64,000 nucleotides of DNA, from contig JAGQHB010000024.1 in NCBI GenBank assembly GCA_020432045.1, positions 1 to 64,000 of the forward strand, given 5' to 3'. Source of the stretch: Dehalococcoidia bacterium. GTDB taxonomy: Bacteria; Chloroflexota; Dehalococcoidia; Tepidiformales; Tepidiformaceae. Of this stretch, positions 51,364-59,805 are shown piece by piece. The first letter of the stretch is position 1, and each line of letters begins with the position of its first letter. The translations under genes and the position numbers were made by a program. Below the pieces are notes generated by a model. That model saw only the letters and a list, made by a program, of their open reading frames with translations. It had not been told where the DNA came from and ran no database searches.

Positions 51364-52713
51364 TCAGGCGATCTGCTTGATCGCCACGGTTGCCAGCCCG
51401 AGGAAGAACAGAAACCCCAGTACATCCGTGATCGTGGTTACGAAGATATTCGCCGCCAACGCGGGGTCCACATTGATCGATTTCAGACCTAGCGGGATCA
51501 GCACACCGCCCATCGTTGCCGCACAAATGTTGAGGAACAACGCCGACGCCAGCACCGTCGAAAGTGCCCAGTTCTGCTGCCAGGCAAAGGCTGCCAGTCC
51601 GGCGACCATGCCCACGGCCAGCCCGTTTGCGATCGCCACCAGGATCTCCTTGCGGCAGGCTCGGAACACATCCCGGACCTCGAGATCTCCCAGCGCGAGG
51701 CTGCGTACCGCGATCGTTGCGGTCTGCGTCCCAGCGTTCCCGCCCTGGCCAGCCACGATGGGCATGAACGCTGCCAGCACCGTTGCCTTCCCCAGCGTCG
51801 TGTTGAATCGGCCGACAACGGCCGCAGCAAGGAACGCTGTCGCAAGGTTCACCATCATCCACGGGAGACGCCGCCGTACGCTCTGCCACACCGGGCTGAA
51901 GACGCGCTCATCCTCGTCCAGGCCGACCATGCGGTACATGTCCTCGGTCGCCTCTTCTTCGAGGACGTCGATCAGGTCGTCGGCCGTCGTCACGCCAATC
52001 AACCGGCCCTCCTCGTCCACGACCGGGATGGCCAGCAGGTTGTATCGCTGAAGAGCGCGCGCTACTTCTTCCTGGTCGGTCCCGGCCGTTACTGCATGCA
52101 CATCCCTGCTTGTCACCTCCGCCAACACGGTCGATGGACGCGAGACGATGAGGTCCCGCAGGCTCACGACCCCTTGCAGGCGCTCATCGTCGTCCACCAC
52201 GTACAGGTAGTAGGCATGGTCGGCTCCTGGCTGTAGCAGCCGCAGGTAGTCGATTGCCTGCTGCACCGTTTCCCGCTCCGGGAGCGTCACGAACCCCCGC
52301 GACATGATGCCGCCGGCCGATTCGTCCGCGTACTCCAGGAGCTCGCCCAGTTCTTCCCGGTCCAGCGCCGCGAGCGTCTCGATCCGTTCCGCCGGTGTCA
52401 GTTGTTGAATCACGTCGACTGTGACGTTGTCCGGGGTCTCCTCCAGCACTGCTGGCAGACCGGCGATGCCGACGCTCTCGATCAGTGCCTTCAGGTCGCT
52501 CTCTTCCGTGAATTCGAAGAGCTGTCCAACGATGTCGTTTGGCAGGTGGATGAGGAGCGCGCTCCGCTCGTCTTCATTGAGCGCCAGTACCAGGTCCGCG
52601 AGGTCAGCCGGATGGAGCGAAGAAAGGAGCGCGACAGCCTTCGCCCACTCCCCGGACTCGACCAGGGCGCGGGCGTCCTCCCGAAGCTCCCGGGCGACGT
52701 CCTCTTCCGCCAT
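51364..52713 (-). CDS. mgtE: Magnesium transporter MgtE
   Basis: 449 aa. An N-terminal superhelical MgtE domain (about 1-130: HPADLADLVLALNEDERSALL) is followed by two CBS domains (about 131-255: SAGGIMSRGFVTLPERETVQQAI; IPVVDEEGRLIGVTTADDLIDVL) and five membrane helices. The signature FMPIVAGQGGNAGTQTATIAVR lies in the pore. Cytoplasmic Mg2+ closes the channel through the N and CBS domains. AGGA lies 9 bases before the ATG at 52713. Confidence 0.96.
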   Translation of the reverse strand: MAEEDVARELREDARALVESGEWAKAVALLSSLHPADLADLVLALNEDERSALLIHLPNDIVGQLFEFTEESDLKALIESVGIAGLPAVLEETPDNVTVDVIQQLTPAERIETLAALDREELGELLEYADESAGGIMSRGFVTLPERETVQQAIDYLRLLQPGADHAYYLYVVDDDERLQGVVSLRDLIVSRPSTVLAEVTSRDVHAVTAGTDQEEVARALQRYNLLAIPVVDEEGRLIGVTTADDLIDVLEEEATEDMYRMVGLDEDERVFSPVWQSVRRRLPWMMVNLATAFLAAAVVGRFNTTLGKATVLAAFMPIVAGQGGNAGTQTATIAVRSLALGDLEVRDVFRACRKEILVAIANGLAVGMVAGLAAFAWQQNWALSTVLASALFLNICAATMGGVLIPLGLKSINVDPALAANIFVTTITDVLGFLFFLGLATVAIKQIA

Positions 52714-52847
52714 AAACCACGTTCCTGTGCATAGCCGCACCGGACGGACCGGGGCAAGCCGAACGTAATCCTCGCTCCAAGAAGGGTCAATGAACTCACG
52801 ATTCGTTCATCTGTTGACCCGATCGAGCATCTCATCAGAATAGCTCG

Positions 52848-52853
52848 TATACT
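52848..52853 (+). promoter_or_regulatory. -10 box upstream of the secreted-protein pair
   Basis: TATACT, about 35 bases before the ATG at 52888. No clear -35 hexamer. A GGGAGG ribosome site follows, so this transcript has a leader. Confidence 0.4.
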
Positions 52854-52887
52854 GGCCACGCCCCCAACCCCGCAGGGAGGTAACCCT

Positions 52888-53835
52888 ATGCAAAGAACGC
52901 ACCTGGTCGCCGCAATCGCCGCTACCGCCGCCATCCTCGCGCTCCCCGCCTACTCGGCGCTGGGCAGCGTCCTCGACCCGGGCCCCGCCCGCGAAGCATC
53001 TGTCCTCGCTGCCCCAACCGAACTGACGGATTCCTTCACCTACCAGGGCCGGCTTACCGACAACAACCAGCCAGCCTCTGGCGCCTATGACTTCCGCTTC
53101 ATCGCCTATGACGCGGAAACCGGTGGCGATCAGGTTGGACTCACCGTCACGAAGGACGACCTGCCTGTCTCAGCCGGTGTGTTCACCACCACGCTTTCGC
53201 TGGGTCCGGATGCTTTCAACGGCGATGCTCGTTGGCTTGAAATTGCAGTCCGTCCCGGCGCATCGACCGGCACCTATACCGTTCTCTCGCCGCGCCAGCC
53301 GATCAGTGCCGTCCCCTACGCAATCTACGCGAAGACCGTCGGCGGTATCGAAGTGCCATTCGAAGCTGCCGGGGTCACGACCGGTACAGGCGCCGTCATC
53401 GCCATCACCCAGACCGGCGCCACTGCGACAGGCTTCGGCCTCGACGTCGACGGTGCTTCCGGCACCGGCGCGAAAGTCGCCGGCGACGTTGCCGCCATCG
53501 AGATCGACGGTGCGATCAAGGTCAGCGGCACCAACAAGGCAGCGTTCACAGCGACTATCGACGCCGGCAACAACACATGTGACCTCGCGACTGCTGACGA
53601 CGATGCGGCCCGTGTCATCGACAACCCCTTCGCCAACGACGACCCGAACGCTCTCATTTTTCTGACGGTTTCGGGCGGGAGCGTTTCGTCCGGCATCGGG
53701 TACGGCGTTACCTACGACAGCGACGGCACGACCACATTCCCGAAGTGTTCGGCCGGCCGGTGGGTTGTCTATTCCCTCGACGGCAGTGCGCTTGATGACA
53801 ACCTCAAGTTCAACGTCCTCGTCATCAAGCAATAA
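52888..53835 (+). CDS. Secreted protein of unknown function
   Basis: 315 aa. Signal peptide at residues 1-25, probably cleaved near AYSALG. The mature part starts with a domain of the form DSFTYQGRLTDNNQPASGAYDFRF, a pattern found in many secreted proteins of Chloroflexota and Planctomycetota, running to about residue 145 (SAVPYAIYAKTV). The second half is Gly/Ala/Thr-rich with beta-helix-like repeats (TGTGAVIAITQTG). It ends with a compact domain holding two cysteines. Probably a surface or matrix protein. GGGAGG precedes the ATG. Confidence 0.8.
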   Translation: MQRTHLVAAIAATAAILALPAYSALGSVLDPGPAREASVLAAPTELTDSFTYQGRLTDNNQPASGAYDFRFIAYDAETGGDQVGLTVTKDDLPVSAGVFTTTLSLGPDAFNGDARWLEIAVRPGASTGTYTVLSPRQPISAVPYAIYAKTVGGIEVPFEAAGVTTGTGAVIAITQTGATATGFGLDVDGASGTGAKVAGDVAAIEIDGAIKVSGTNKAAFTATIDAGNNTCDLATADDDAARVIDNPFANDDPNALIFLTVSGGSVSSGIGYGVTYDSDGTTTFPKCSAGRWVVYSLDGSALDDNLKFNVLVIKQ

Positions 53836-53846
53836 GGAGGCCCTGT

Positions 53847-54170
53847 ATGTCCGCAGTGCGCCTCAATCGCTTTCGCGCAGGACGATTCATCGCCCTCGCC
53901 GGAGCGGGCGTCGCAGCCTCGGCTGTTGCTGTCGTCGTCCTCGCACAATCCGCCAGCGGCTGGGATCTCTCGTTCTCCGGTCCCACGGGCGGTGGCGGCC
54001 TCAGCTCCAAGGACAACTTCTCGCTTGTTGGAACCATCGGCCAGCCCATCGCAGGCACGTCTAGCCTCGATTCCTTCAAGGTCTCCTCCGGCTTCCTTGG
54101 TGGTGGAGGTAACGACAAGATCCGCCGCATAATGCCCGCGGTTGCTTCCGACGGTATCCCCGGGCAATAG
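53847..54170 (+). CDS. Small secreted protein with IGQ...SGF motif
   Basis: 107 aa. Signal peptide or anchor at residues 12-34. The mature region WDLSFSGPTGGGGLSSKDNF is followed by SLVGTIGQPIAGTSSLDSF and KVSSGFLGGGG, a signature seen in surface proteins of several phyla that ends in SGF. It follows the larger secreted protein by 11 bases with AGGAGG, so they are co-expressed. Confidence 0.75.
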   Translation: MSAVRLNRFRAGRFIALAGAGVAASAVAVVVLAQSASGWDLSFSGPTGGGGLSSKDNFSLVGTIGQPIAGTSSLDSFKVSSGFLGGGGNDKIRRIMPAVASDGIPGQ

Positions 54171-54182
54171 ACGAATTCACAG

Positions 54183-54206
54183 GGCCGCCGCTCACCCGCG
54201 GCGGCC
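54183..54206. terminator. Bidirectional hairpin between convergent genes
   Basis: Nine-base GC stem (54183-54191/54198-54206) with a six-base loop, between the secreted-protein gene and the BtuF-like gene. No long T-run. Confidence 0.6.
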
Positions 54207-54229
54207 TCCTCCGCCTTCAGCCTTCCCGT

Positions 54230-54949
54230 CTATCCGGTGGGCGCGGTGAACAACGCGCGTAGCTGCCGGATCGCCTCCGGCATCCGCGGCCCGTACCACC
54301 ACAGCGCCTTTCCATCGACCAACCGCGCCGGTGCAATTCGTGAGAACTCCTTGCGGTCGCGCTCCCGGAACCGGTAAGGCTCGTCCGGCAAAAGGATCAG
54401 ATCCGGTGCGAGCGCGATCAGCTCCTCCTGGCTCGTCTCCGGGTACCGTGGCCTCCCCGCAAGCACGTTCGTGGCACCGCATCGTCGGATCAGGTCATTG
54501 CCGTAGCTTTCCGATCCGAGACCCAGCAACGGTTTCTTCCAGACGGCAACGAACACCTTGGGGCCTGGCACAGGCGCCGCCAGTGCCGCATCGATGTCCG
54601 CCACCAGCTCCTGCGCTCGTTCGTCCCCTCCAAGCAGTGCCCCGAGTTCCGCGACCATCGCCACCGCTTCGTCGACGGAATTCGGGTCCGTCAGGACAAC
54701 GCGCAGGCCCGCCGCTTCGAGGGCTTCGACGTCCTCTTTGCGATTCTCTTCACGGTTTGTAATCACCAGGTCCGGGCGCAAACCCGCGATTGCTACGACA
54801 TCGGGGTCCTTCGTCCCCCCAAAGGCGGGGACGCGCTCGATGAGGCCCTCCGGTTCAGTGCAGAACCGCGTCCGCCCAATCAGCCAATCATCCCGCCCCA
54901 ACCACCACACCAGCTCTGTCAGGCTTGGAACAAGGGAAACGATGCGCAT
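54230..54949 (-). CDS. BtuF-like cobalamin/metal-binding protein without signal peptide
   Basis: 239 aa with the helical-backbone metal-receptor fold: MRIVSLVPSLTELVWWLG at the N-terminus, RPDLVITNREEN, YGNDLIRRCGATNVLAGRPRYPETSQEELIALAPDLILLPDEPY. It looks like the B12-binding component of an ABC importer, but it lacks a signal peptide or lipobox. No permease or ATPase is nearby. TAGGCT lies 6 bases before the ATG at 54949, which makes a missed N-terminal signal unlikely. Confidence 0.82.
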   Translation of the reverse strand: MRIVSLVPSLTELVWWLGRDDWLIGRTRFCTEPEGLIERVPAFGGTKDPDVVAIAGLRPDLVITNREENRKEDVEALEAAGLRVVLTDPNSVDEAVAMVAELGALLGGDERAQELVADIDAALAAPVPGPKVFVAVWKKPLLGLGSESYGNDLIRRCGATNVLAGRPRYPETSQEELIALAPDLILLPDEPYRFRERDRKEFSRIAPARLVDGKALWWYGPRMPEAIRQLRALFTAPTG

Positions 54950-54955
54950 CGGTCG

Positions 54956-54983
54956 AGCCTATCGCGCCGGCCGCGGCCCGCAA
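54956..54983 (-). promoter_or_regulatory. Leaderless promoter of the BtuF-like gene
   Basis: TTGCGG (54978-54983), 16-base spacer and TAGGCT (54956-54961) on the minus strand, 6 bases before the ATG. Confidence 0.6.
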
Positions 54984-54985
54984 AG

Positions 54986-55019
54986 AAAAGCCCCGTGAGA
55001 TGGTGCTCGCGGGGCTTTT
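54986..55019. terminator. Rho-independent terminator after the HtrA gene
   Basis: 14-bp stem with flanking AAAA and TTTT (54986-54999/55006-55019), six-base loop, active in either direction. It is 30 bases after the HtrA stop. Confidence 0.85.
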
Positions 55020-55048
55020 CGGGGAGAGAACCCCCATGCGCAGCTACG

Positions 55049-56200
55049 TTACTGCGTAGGAGGCGTGCCAAGCGTCACGTTGACCGTCAGCTTCTGAGAC
55101 CCGCGGTAAATTTCGACAGGGACGGTGCTCCCCGGACCGTTTCGGATCATCGCCACAGCCAGGTCGGCTTCAGTCGCGATCTTCGAACTGCCTATCATCG
55201 TGATCACGTCGCCAGAACGGATGCCGGCCGTCGCCGCGGGGCCGCCCGGCTGCACAGCGTCACCTGCGGCGAGGTAGATGCCCGCCGTCGTTTCCGGCAC
55301 ACCAAGATCCCTTGCCGTTGCCGGACGCAGCGCCGTGAACCCGGAAACCCCGAGGTAGCCGCGGTCAACCTTCCCGCTGTCTCTGAGCTGTTCCCACACC
55401 GCGCTCACCGTGTCGACTCCGACTGCGAAGCCGATGCCCTGCGCCACTCCGCCCGTCGTCGGGTCAGGGGCCAGCGACGTATTCACGCCCACGACCTCGC
55501 CAAACAGGTTGATCAGCGGCCCACCGCTGTTGCCATGGTTGATGGCGGCGTCGGTCTGAATGGCCCCAAGGATTGGCGCTGTCTCGCTGATCGCCCGGTT
55601 CTTCTGGCTCACGATGCCCGTCGTCACCGTAAAAGACGGGCCCTCGCCGCGCGTCAGGTCAAGCGCGTAGCCGATTGCCACCACTTCCTGGCCGATCTCC
55701 ACCCGGTCCAGGCTGCCCAACGGAAGCGGCGAATACGGCCCACCGTCGATCTTGACGAGCGCAAGGTCTGATCGCGGGTCCGTCCCCACCACGGTTCCCG
55801 CCACCCGCCCCCCGTCACTCAGCGTCACGTTAACGGTCCGCGCCGCCACGCCGTTCCCACCCTCGACGACATGATTGTTCGTTACGATGTAGCCGTCCTT
55901 GCTCACGATGAAGCCCGTCCCCACACCGCCGCCCGTCTCGATCCGGACGATTGCTGGTTCCGCCAGTTTCACGATGTCCGGCACGGCCAGCTCACCCGCG
56001 GCTCGTGTCGCAGCCGGTTGTGGCGCCACCTGTGTTGCGGTTGCCGCCGTTTGCACAGCATGAGTTGCGGACGTCGTCACCGCAGTCGCCGGTTCCGAAT
56101 TGGGCAGCCGGTCTGAGCATCCTGCGATCGCGACAGCCGCTCCGATCGCTGCTGCTCCCATACCCAGGCTTCGTATTCGCATCCCCGTCGTTCGTTTCAT
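55049..56200 (-). CDS. HtrA/DegP-family serine protease, lipoprotein form
   Basis: 383 aa. The signal ends in a lipobox (AIAGC, Cys28), so the enzyme is probably membrane-tethered outside the cell. Catalytic His110 (TNNHVV), Asp145 (DPRSDLALVK) and Ser225 (NHGNSGGPLIN) are all present. One PDZ domain follows (about 285-375: GGPAATAGIRSGDVITMIG). AAGGA lies before the ATG. The divergent neighbour is an ECF sigma factor, so an envelope protein-quality link is likely. Confidence 0.94.
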   Translation of the reverse strand: MKRTTGMRIRSLGMGAAAIGAAVAIAGCSDRLPNSEPATAVTTSATHAVQTAATATQVAPQPAATRAAGELAVPDIVKLAEPAIVRIETGGGVGTGFIVSKDGYIVTNNHVVEGGNGVAARTVNVTLSDGGRVAGTVVGTDPRSDLALVKIDGGPYSPLPLGSLDRVEIGQEVVAIGYALDLTRGEGPSFTVTTGIVSQKNRAISETAPILGAIQTDAAINHGNSGGPLINLFGEVVGVNTSLAPDPTTGGVAQGIGFAVGVDTVSAVWEQLRDSGKVDRGYLGVSGFTALRPATARDLGVPETTAGIYLAAGDAVQPGGPAATAGIRSGDVITMIGSSKIATEADLAVAMIRNGPGSTVPVEIYRGSQKLTVNVTLGTPPTQ

Positions 56201-56335
56201 GTGTAAGCCGTTCCTTTGGGGTCTGTCTCCAGTGTTCGATACCCGGCGGCAATCGAGCGTAAACCGCCAAACGGGCCGGTAAAGGGCGTCACCAACCAGT
56301 ACAGGCTCGCTGTATCATGGCCTCTGGCTCTTCGA

Positions 56336-56998
56336 ATGACCTGGGAACACAATCCAGACCTTACCGGCATACGTAACGTAACTACAGCGGTCGTGCGTGG
56401 GGCCCCCGATGACGCCCCCCGCGACATGGCCGCATGGTCGGATGAGCGTCTCATGGAAGCTGTCGTCGCCCGTCAGGAAGCGGCTTTCGCCGTTATCTTC
56501 GACCGCTATACCGAGGTCGTCTACTCAACCGCATACCGCGTGCTGGGCGATTCACAGCTTGCCGAAGACACAACGCAGGACATCTTTGTCCGCCTTTGGA
56601 AGAATCCCGCCGCCTTTGTGGCCGATCGCGGCCGGTTCGTCTCCTGGCTGATGAGTGTCTCACGCAATCGTGCCGTCGACGAGCTCCGTTCTCGCGGCCG
56701 TCGCCGCCGCCGCGAAGGTATCCCGGGTGCCCTGCCCGAAGATAACTTCCTCGAGTCCCTCCCGGCTGAGACTGAGGACCCGCTCTCAAGCGCCCAGATG
56801 AACGAGCGACAGTCGCTCGTCCGCGCCGCCCTCGCCAATCTCCCCCGTGAGCAGCGCCTCGCGCTCGAGCTCTCCTATTTTAGCGGCCTGACCCAGCAAC
56901 AAATTGCCGACATGCTTCACGAGCCCCTCGGCACCGTGAAGACGCGTGTCCGCCTCGGCATGATGAAACTCCGTCGCGCACTCGATGGGCAGGTGTAG
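56336..56998 (+). CDS. ECF-type RNA polymerase sigma factor (SigK-like)
   Basis: 220 aa. Region 2: FAVIFDRYTEVVYSTAYRVLGDSQLAEDTTQDIFVRLWKNP with FVSWLMSVSRNRAVDELRSR. Region 4: LPREQRLALELSYFSGLTQQQIADMLHEPLGTVKTRVRLGMMKL. It pairs with an RskA-type anti-sigma factor that starts two bases after its stop. The start at 56336 is uncertain; a downstream GTG is possible. TATCAT about 25 bases upstream may be its -10. Confidence 0.92.
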   Translation: MTWEHNPDLTGIRNVTTAVVRGAPDDAPRDMAAWSDERLMEAVVARQEAAFAVIFDRYTEVVYSTAYRVLGDSQLAEDTTQDIFVRLWKNPAAFVADRGRFVSWLMSVSRNRAVDELRSRGRRRRREGIPGALPEDNFLESLPAETEDPLSSAQMNERQSLVRAALANLPREQRLALELSYFSGLTQQQIADMLHEPLGTVKTRVRLGMMKLRRALDGQV

Positions 56999-57000
56999 CT

Positions 57001-57852
57001 ATGCGCCAGCACCTGACACAGGAACAGGCCGACGAATACGCGGTCGGAGCGCTCGACCCCGAAGAGGCCGTACGCATCGCACTCCACGCTGAGTCCTGCC
57101 ACGCCTGCGCCCGGCTCGTCGCCGAAAGTGAACGCGTCGCCGCCGTCCTCCTTTTCGCAGTTGACCGTGTCGCTCCGCCTCCTCGCCTTCGCGGACGCGT
57201 ACTTCGGGCGGCTGGCCTGTCGGCGCCGGGCCCTCTCGTCTGGACTGCCCGTCTCATCGGCGCTGGTGCCGGGGTCGCAGCCATTGTGGTGGCCATCGCG
57301 GCCCTCACCGGCCTCGTCTCCGTGCGCAGCCAGGTCAAAGATGTCGAACAGCAGAACGAACTCCTGCAGGCTCAAATCGACGATGCTCTCTCCCAGAAAG
57401 TGGAGATCGCCGCCCTCACTCAGAAGCTCGACGACCAGGCGAAAGAGGCAGCGGACATCCGCTCAACGTCGCGCCTTGACCGCGACCTGCTACTTGCTCT
57501 GCTCTCCCCCGATAGCAACGTCGCCGAAGTCTTCTCTGTCGATGAGAACAGCTTCGCGATCGGCCGCTTTATCTGGGATCCGGAACAGCGCCGTGCCTGG
57601 TTCGTGGCCTCTCGCCTCCCGAAACTCTCTGATGGCCAGGCCTACCAGCTCTGGGTCAACGCCGCCGGCCACTACATCAGTCTCGGCTCGTTCAACGCCG
57701 ACGACTCGGGATTTGCCCGCTTCCAGGCACTCATTCCCCAGGGCGTGGATGGCTACGAAAACGCGGTGGTCACCGTGGAAGCCGCGTCTGGCGTTTCTGA
57801 ACGGTCCGGCCCGGCGGTCTTCGTCGCCGACCTCGCGAACAGCCGCCGTTAG
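57001..57852 (+). CDS. RskA-type anti-sigma-K factor
   Basis: 283 aa. The zinc motif H29-x3-C33-x2-C36 sits in the cytoplasmic head (ALHAESCHACARLV). A membrane helix is at about 82-105, followed by a coiled coil (about 107-150) and the extracytoplasmic RskA domain (about 180-283: RRAWFVASRLPKLSDGQAYQLWV, AVVTVEAASGVSERSGP). It would hold the upstream sigma factor at the membrane. Its stop overlaps the convergent apbE stop by four bases (TTAG). Confidence 0.92.
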   Translation: MRQHLTQEQADEYAVGALDPEEAVRIALHAESCHACARLVAESERVAAVLLFAVDRVAPPPRLRGRVLRAAGLSAPGPLVWTARLIGAGAGVAAIVVAIAALTGLVSVRSQVKDVEQQNELLQAQIDDALSQKVEIAALTQKLDDQAKEAADIRSTSRLDRDLLLALLSPDSNVAEVFSVDENSFAIGRFIWDPEQRRAWFVASRLPKLSDGQAYQLWVNAAGHYISLGSFNADDSGFARFQALIPQGVDGYENAVVTVEAASGVSERSGPAVFVADLANSRR

Positions 57853-58724
57853 GTCGGCCCACCTCCCAACACCACTCCATCGCCCGTCACTGCAATCACA
57901 TCCAGGCCCTGACCACGGCACGATGCAAGAGCCGTCTCGCCCCCGATGACCACAGCCTTCGCCCAAACCTCCGCGAGCCAGCACTCCTCGGCCCAAACAG
58001 ACGCCTGCACAATGTCCGAGGCCGAGGGCATGCCGGTCGCCGGGTCGATGAGATGGTGAGCCCAGGACCCGTCAGCAATCCTCCACCGGCGCTTCCTGCT
58101 GGTGGAGGTCGCCACGGCACCGCGCATCGCTCCTTCCCATGGTGTGTCCGCCAGCCCTGCCCCGTCGATGGTCGCCCACCAGCCGTCAACGTCGCCTTCT
58201 GACCCTGAGCAACGCAGGTCGCCGCCGGCGTTCACAAACAATCCGTCGAGAGATGCGCCGTAGTGCTCAACCAGCCGGTCAACCGTCCAACCCTTTACGA
58301 TTCCGCCCAGGTCCAGTTGGCCCCCAACAAGCCTCACCTCGTCGCCATCGAGCCGAATCGCCTCCTCTGGATCGGGGACCGCCTGTTTCTGCGGGCTCCC
58401 TGCCTTCGTCAGCAGTTCGAACGATCGATCGTAGCCCGCAGCTGTTAGCGCCTCCAGCACCATCGGGTTGAACCGGCCACCAGTGAACTCCCAGGCCTCC
58501 AACGCCATGCGGCACACCGTCGCCAGCAACGCGTCGTCCACCGCGCGGCCCGCGTTGAGCTGGCTCAGCAGGCTGCCACTGCGGAACCGGCTGAACCGCT
58601 GTTCCTGCTCCTCAAACAGCAGTTTTGCCCCGATGAACAGGTCCAGCGGCGGGATCGGGGCATCCGTCTCGGCCAGCACCTCCACGTCGGTGTTCATCGC
58701 CCGGAACTCCGTCGAATGCTGCAT
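57849..58724 (-). CDS. apbE: FAD:protein FMN transferase ApbE
   Basis: 291 aa. Transfers FMN from FAD to Thr/Ser of target proteins. FRAMNTDVEVLAET at the N-terminus, then FEEQEQRFSRFRSGSLLSQLNAG, LDLGGIVKGWTVDRL, VNAGGDLRCSG and HHLIDPATGMPSASDIVQ are family motifs. No signal peptide is seen from the start at 58724 (GGGAGAG upstream), so it may be cytoplasmic. It could serve an Rnf/Nqr-type or urocanate-type flavoprotein elsewhere. Confidence 0.92.
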   Translation of the reverse strand: MQHSTEFRAMNTDVEVLAETDAPIPPLDLFIGAKLLFEEQEQRFSRFRSGSLLSQLNAGRAVDDALLATVCRMALEAWEFTGGRFNPMVLEALTAAGYDRSFELLTKAGSPQKQAVPDPEEAIRLDGDEVRLVGGQLDLGGIVKGWTVDRLVEHYGASLDGLFVNAGGDLRCSGSEGDVDGWWATIDGAGLADTPWEGAMRGAVATSTSRKRRWRIADGSWAHHLIDPATGMPSASDIVQASVWAEECWLAEVWAKAVVIGGETALASCRGQGLDVIAVTGDGVVLGGGPT

Positions 58725-58762
58725 GCTGGCTCTCCCGGTCCACCTCGCGGGGCGTGCACTCA

Positions 58763-58790
58763 TTGCGTATCGTTCGCGCGCGTGTACCTT
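58763..58790 (+). promoter_or_regulatory. Leaderless promoter of the lipid kinase gene
   Basis: TTGCGT (58763-58768), 16-base spacer, TACCTT (58785-58790), 6 bases before the ATG at 58797. Confidence 0.6.
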
Positions 58791-58796
58791 CCCACA

Positions 58797-59732
58797 ATGA
58801 GCACGCAACCACTCTTCGTCGTCAACCCTGAATCGGGCGGCGGACGTACCCGGAACCGAATCCCCTCGCTGGTAGCCGGCATTTCTGCCCGCGGGATGAC
58901 CCCGGATCTGTCACTCACCGAACGGCGGGGCCACGCCTACGAACTCAGCCGGCGGGCGATCGGGCAGGGCCGTGAATGTCTCATCGCCTGTGGCGGCGAT
59001 GGCACCGTCTTTGAAGTGGCCAACGCCATTCTTGATGCTGGTGCGGGCGACGATGTTGTACTCGGAACCGTCGGTCTCGGTACCGGCAAAGATGTCGCCA
59101 AGTGTCTCGGGATCGGACGGCCATGGGCAGCCCTTCGTGCCATAGCCGCCGGACACGAGCGCCGGATTGACGCTGGGCGCATCGAACTGCGCGATGAAGG
59201 CGGCGACCCCGTCACTCGCCACTTCCTCCTCGAAGCTTCAGCAGGGTGGGTCCCCGAGATCTCGCAATCCACGCCGAAACTGCTCAAACGGCTTGGAGAT
59301 ACGGCCCCGTACGTCATCATGACGGTCGTCAAAATGGCCGGCCGTATGAGTCGCGATTTCACGGTCGAAATCGATGGTGAGCGGTTTGATGGCCGCTACA
59401 ACAGCATCTCCGTCCACAACATGGCGTACTGGGGTGGCGATCTCCTCGCCGTTCCCGCCGCTGCTCCCGACGATGCGGTGCTCGATGTTGTCCGCTGGGG
59501 CGACGTTGGCCGCAGGGACATACTCAAAGCGGTCGATGCCCAGCGAAAGGCCAATGGCTCCCACCTGGATATGCGCGGCGTAGATCACGATCGCGCCCGC
59601 TCGGTCGTCCTCTCCTCGCCCCGGCTGAGTGTCGTCGACCTCGATGGCGAGCGCGGCGGCTATCTGCCTGCCCGCGTGGGGGTCGTCCCAGCGGCCCTCA
59701 GATTCCTCGCTCCACCGAACGATCCAGCGTGA
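58797..59732 (+). CDS. Diacylglycerol/lipid kinase family protein
   Basis: 311 aa of the DagK/YegS catalytic family. NPESGGGRTRNRIPSLV is the N-terminal motif, ACGGDGTVFEVANAIL the GGDGT nucleotide site and LGTVGLGTGKDVAKCLG the second loop. FVNTG-like C-terminal elements are also present (VHNMAYWGGDLLAVPAAAPDDAVLDVV). It phosphorylates diacylglycerol or sphingoid-type lipids for phospholipid turnover. The exact substrate is not visible. Confidence 0.9.
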   Translation: MSTQPLFVVNPESGGGRTRNRIPSLVAGISARGMTPDLSLTERRGHAYELSRRAIGQGRECLIACGGDGTVFEVANAILDAGAGDDVVLGTVGLGTGKDVAKCLGIGRPWAALRAIAAGHERRIDAGRIELRDEGGDPVTRHFLLEASAGWVPEISQSTPKLLKRLGDTAPYVIMTVVKMAGRMSRDFTVEIDGERFDGRYNSISVHNMAYWGGDLLAVPAAAPDDAVLDVVRWGDVGRRDILKAVDAQRKANGSHLDMRGVDHDRARSVVLSSPRLSVVDLDGERGGYLPARVGVVPAALRFLAPPNDPA

Positions 59733-59748
59733 CCCGTAGCACGCCCTG

Positions 59749-59792
59749 GGAAATGGCGAAGGCCGGACACTTGTCCGGCCTTCGCCATTTCC
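59749..59792. terminator. 20-bp perfect hairpin between convergent genes
   Basis: Arms 59749-59768 and 59773-59792 pair without mismatch around a four-base loop. It lies between the lipid kinase stop (59732) and the SDR stop (59806). No T-run on either side; it may act as a bidirectional terminator. Confidence 0.7.
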
Positions 59793-59805
59793 GGCGGCTT
59801 TCGCG

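Noticed and set aside
52888-53835. Phage tail-fibre protein
   Set aside because: The YQGRL-type repeat recalls some tail proteins, but there is a signal peptide and no other phage gene in the window.
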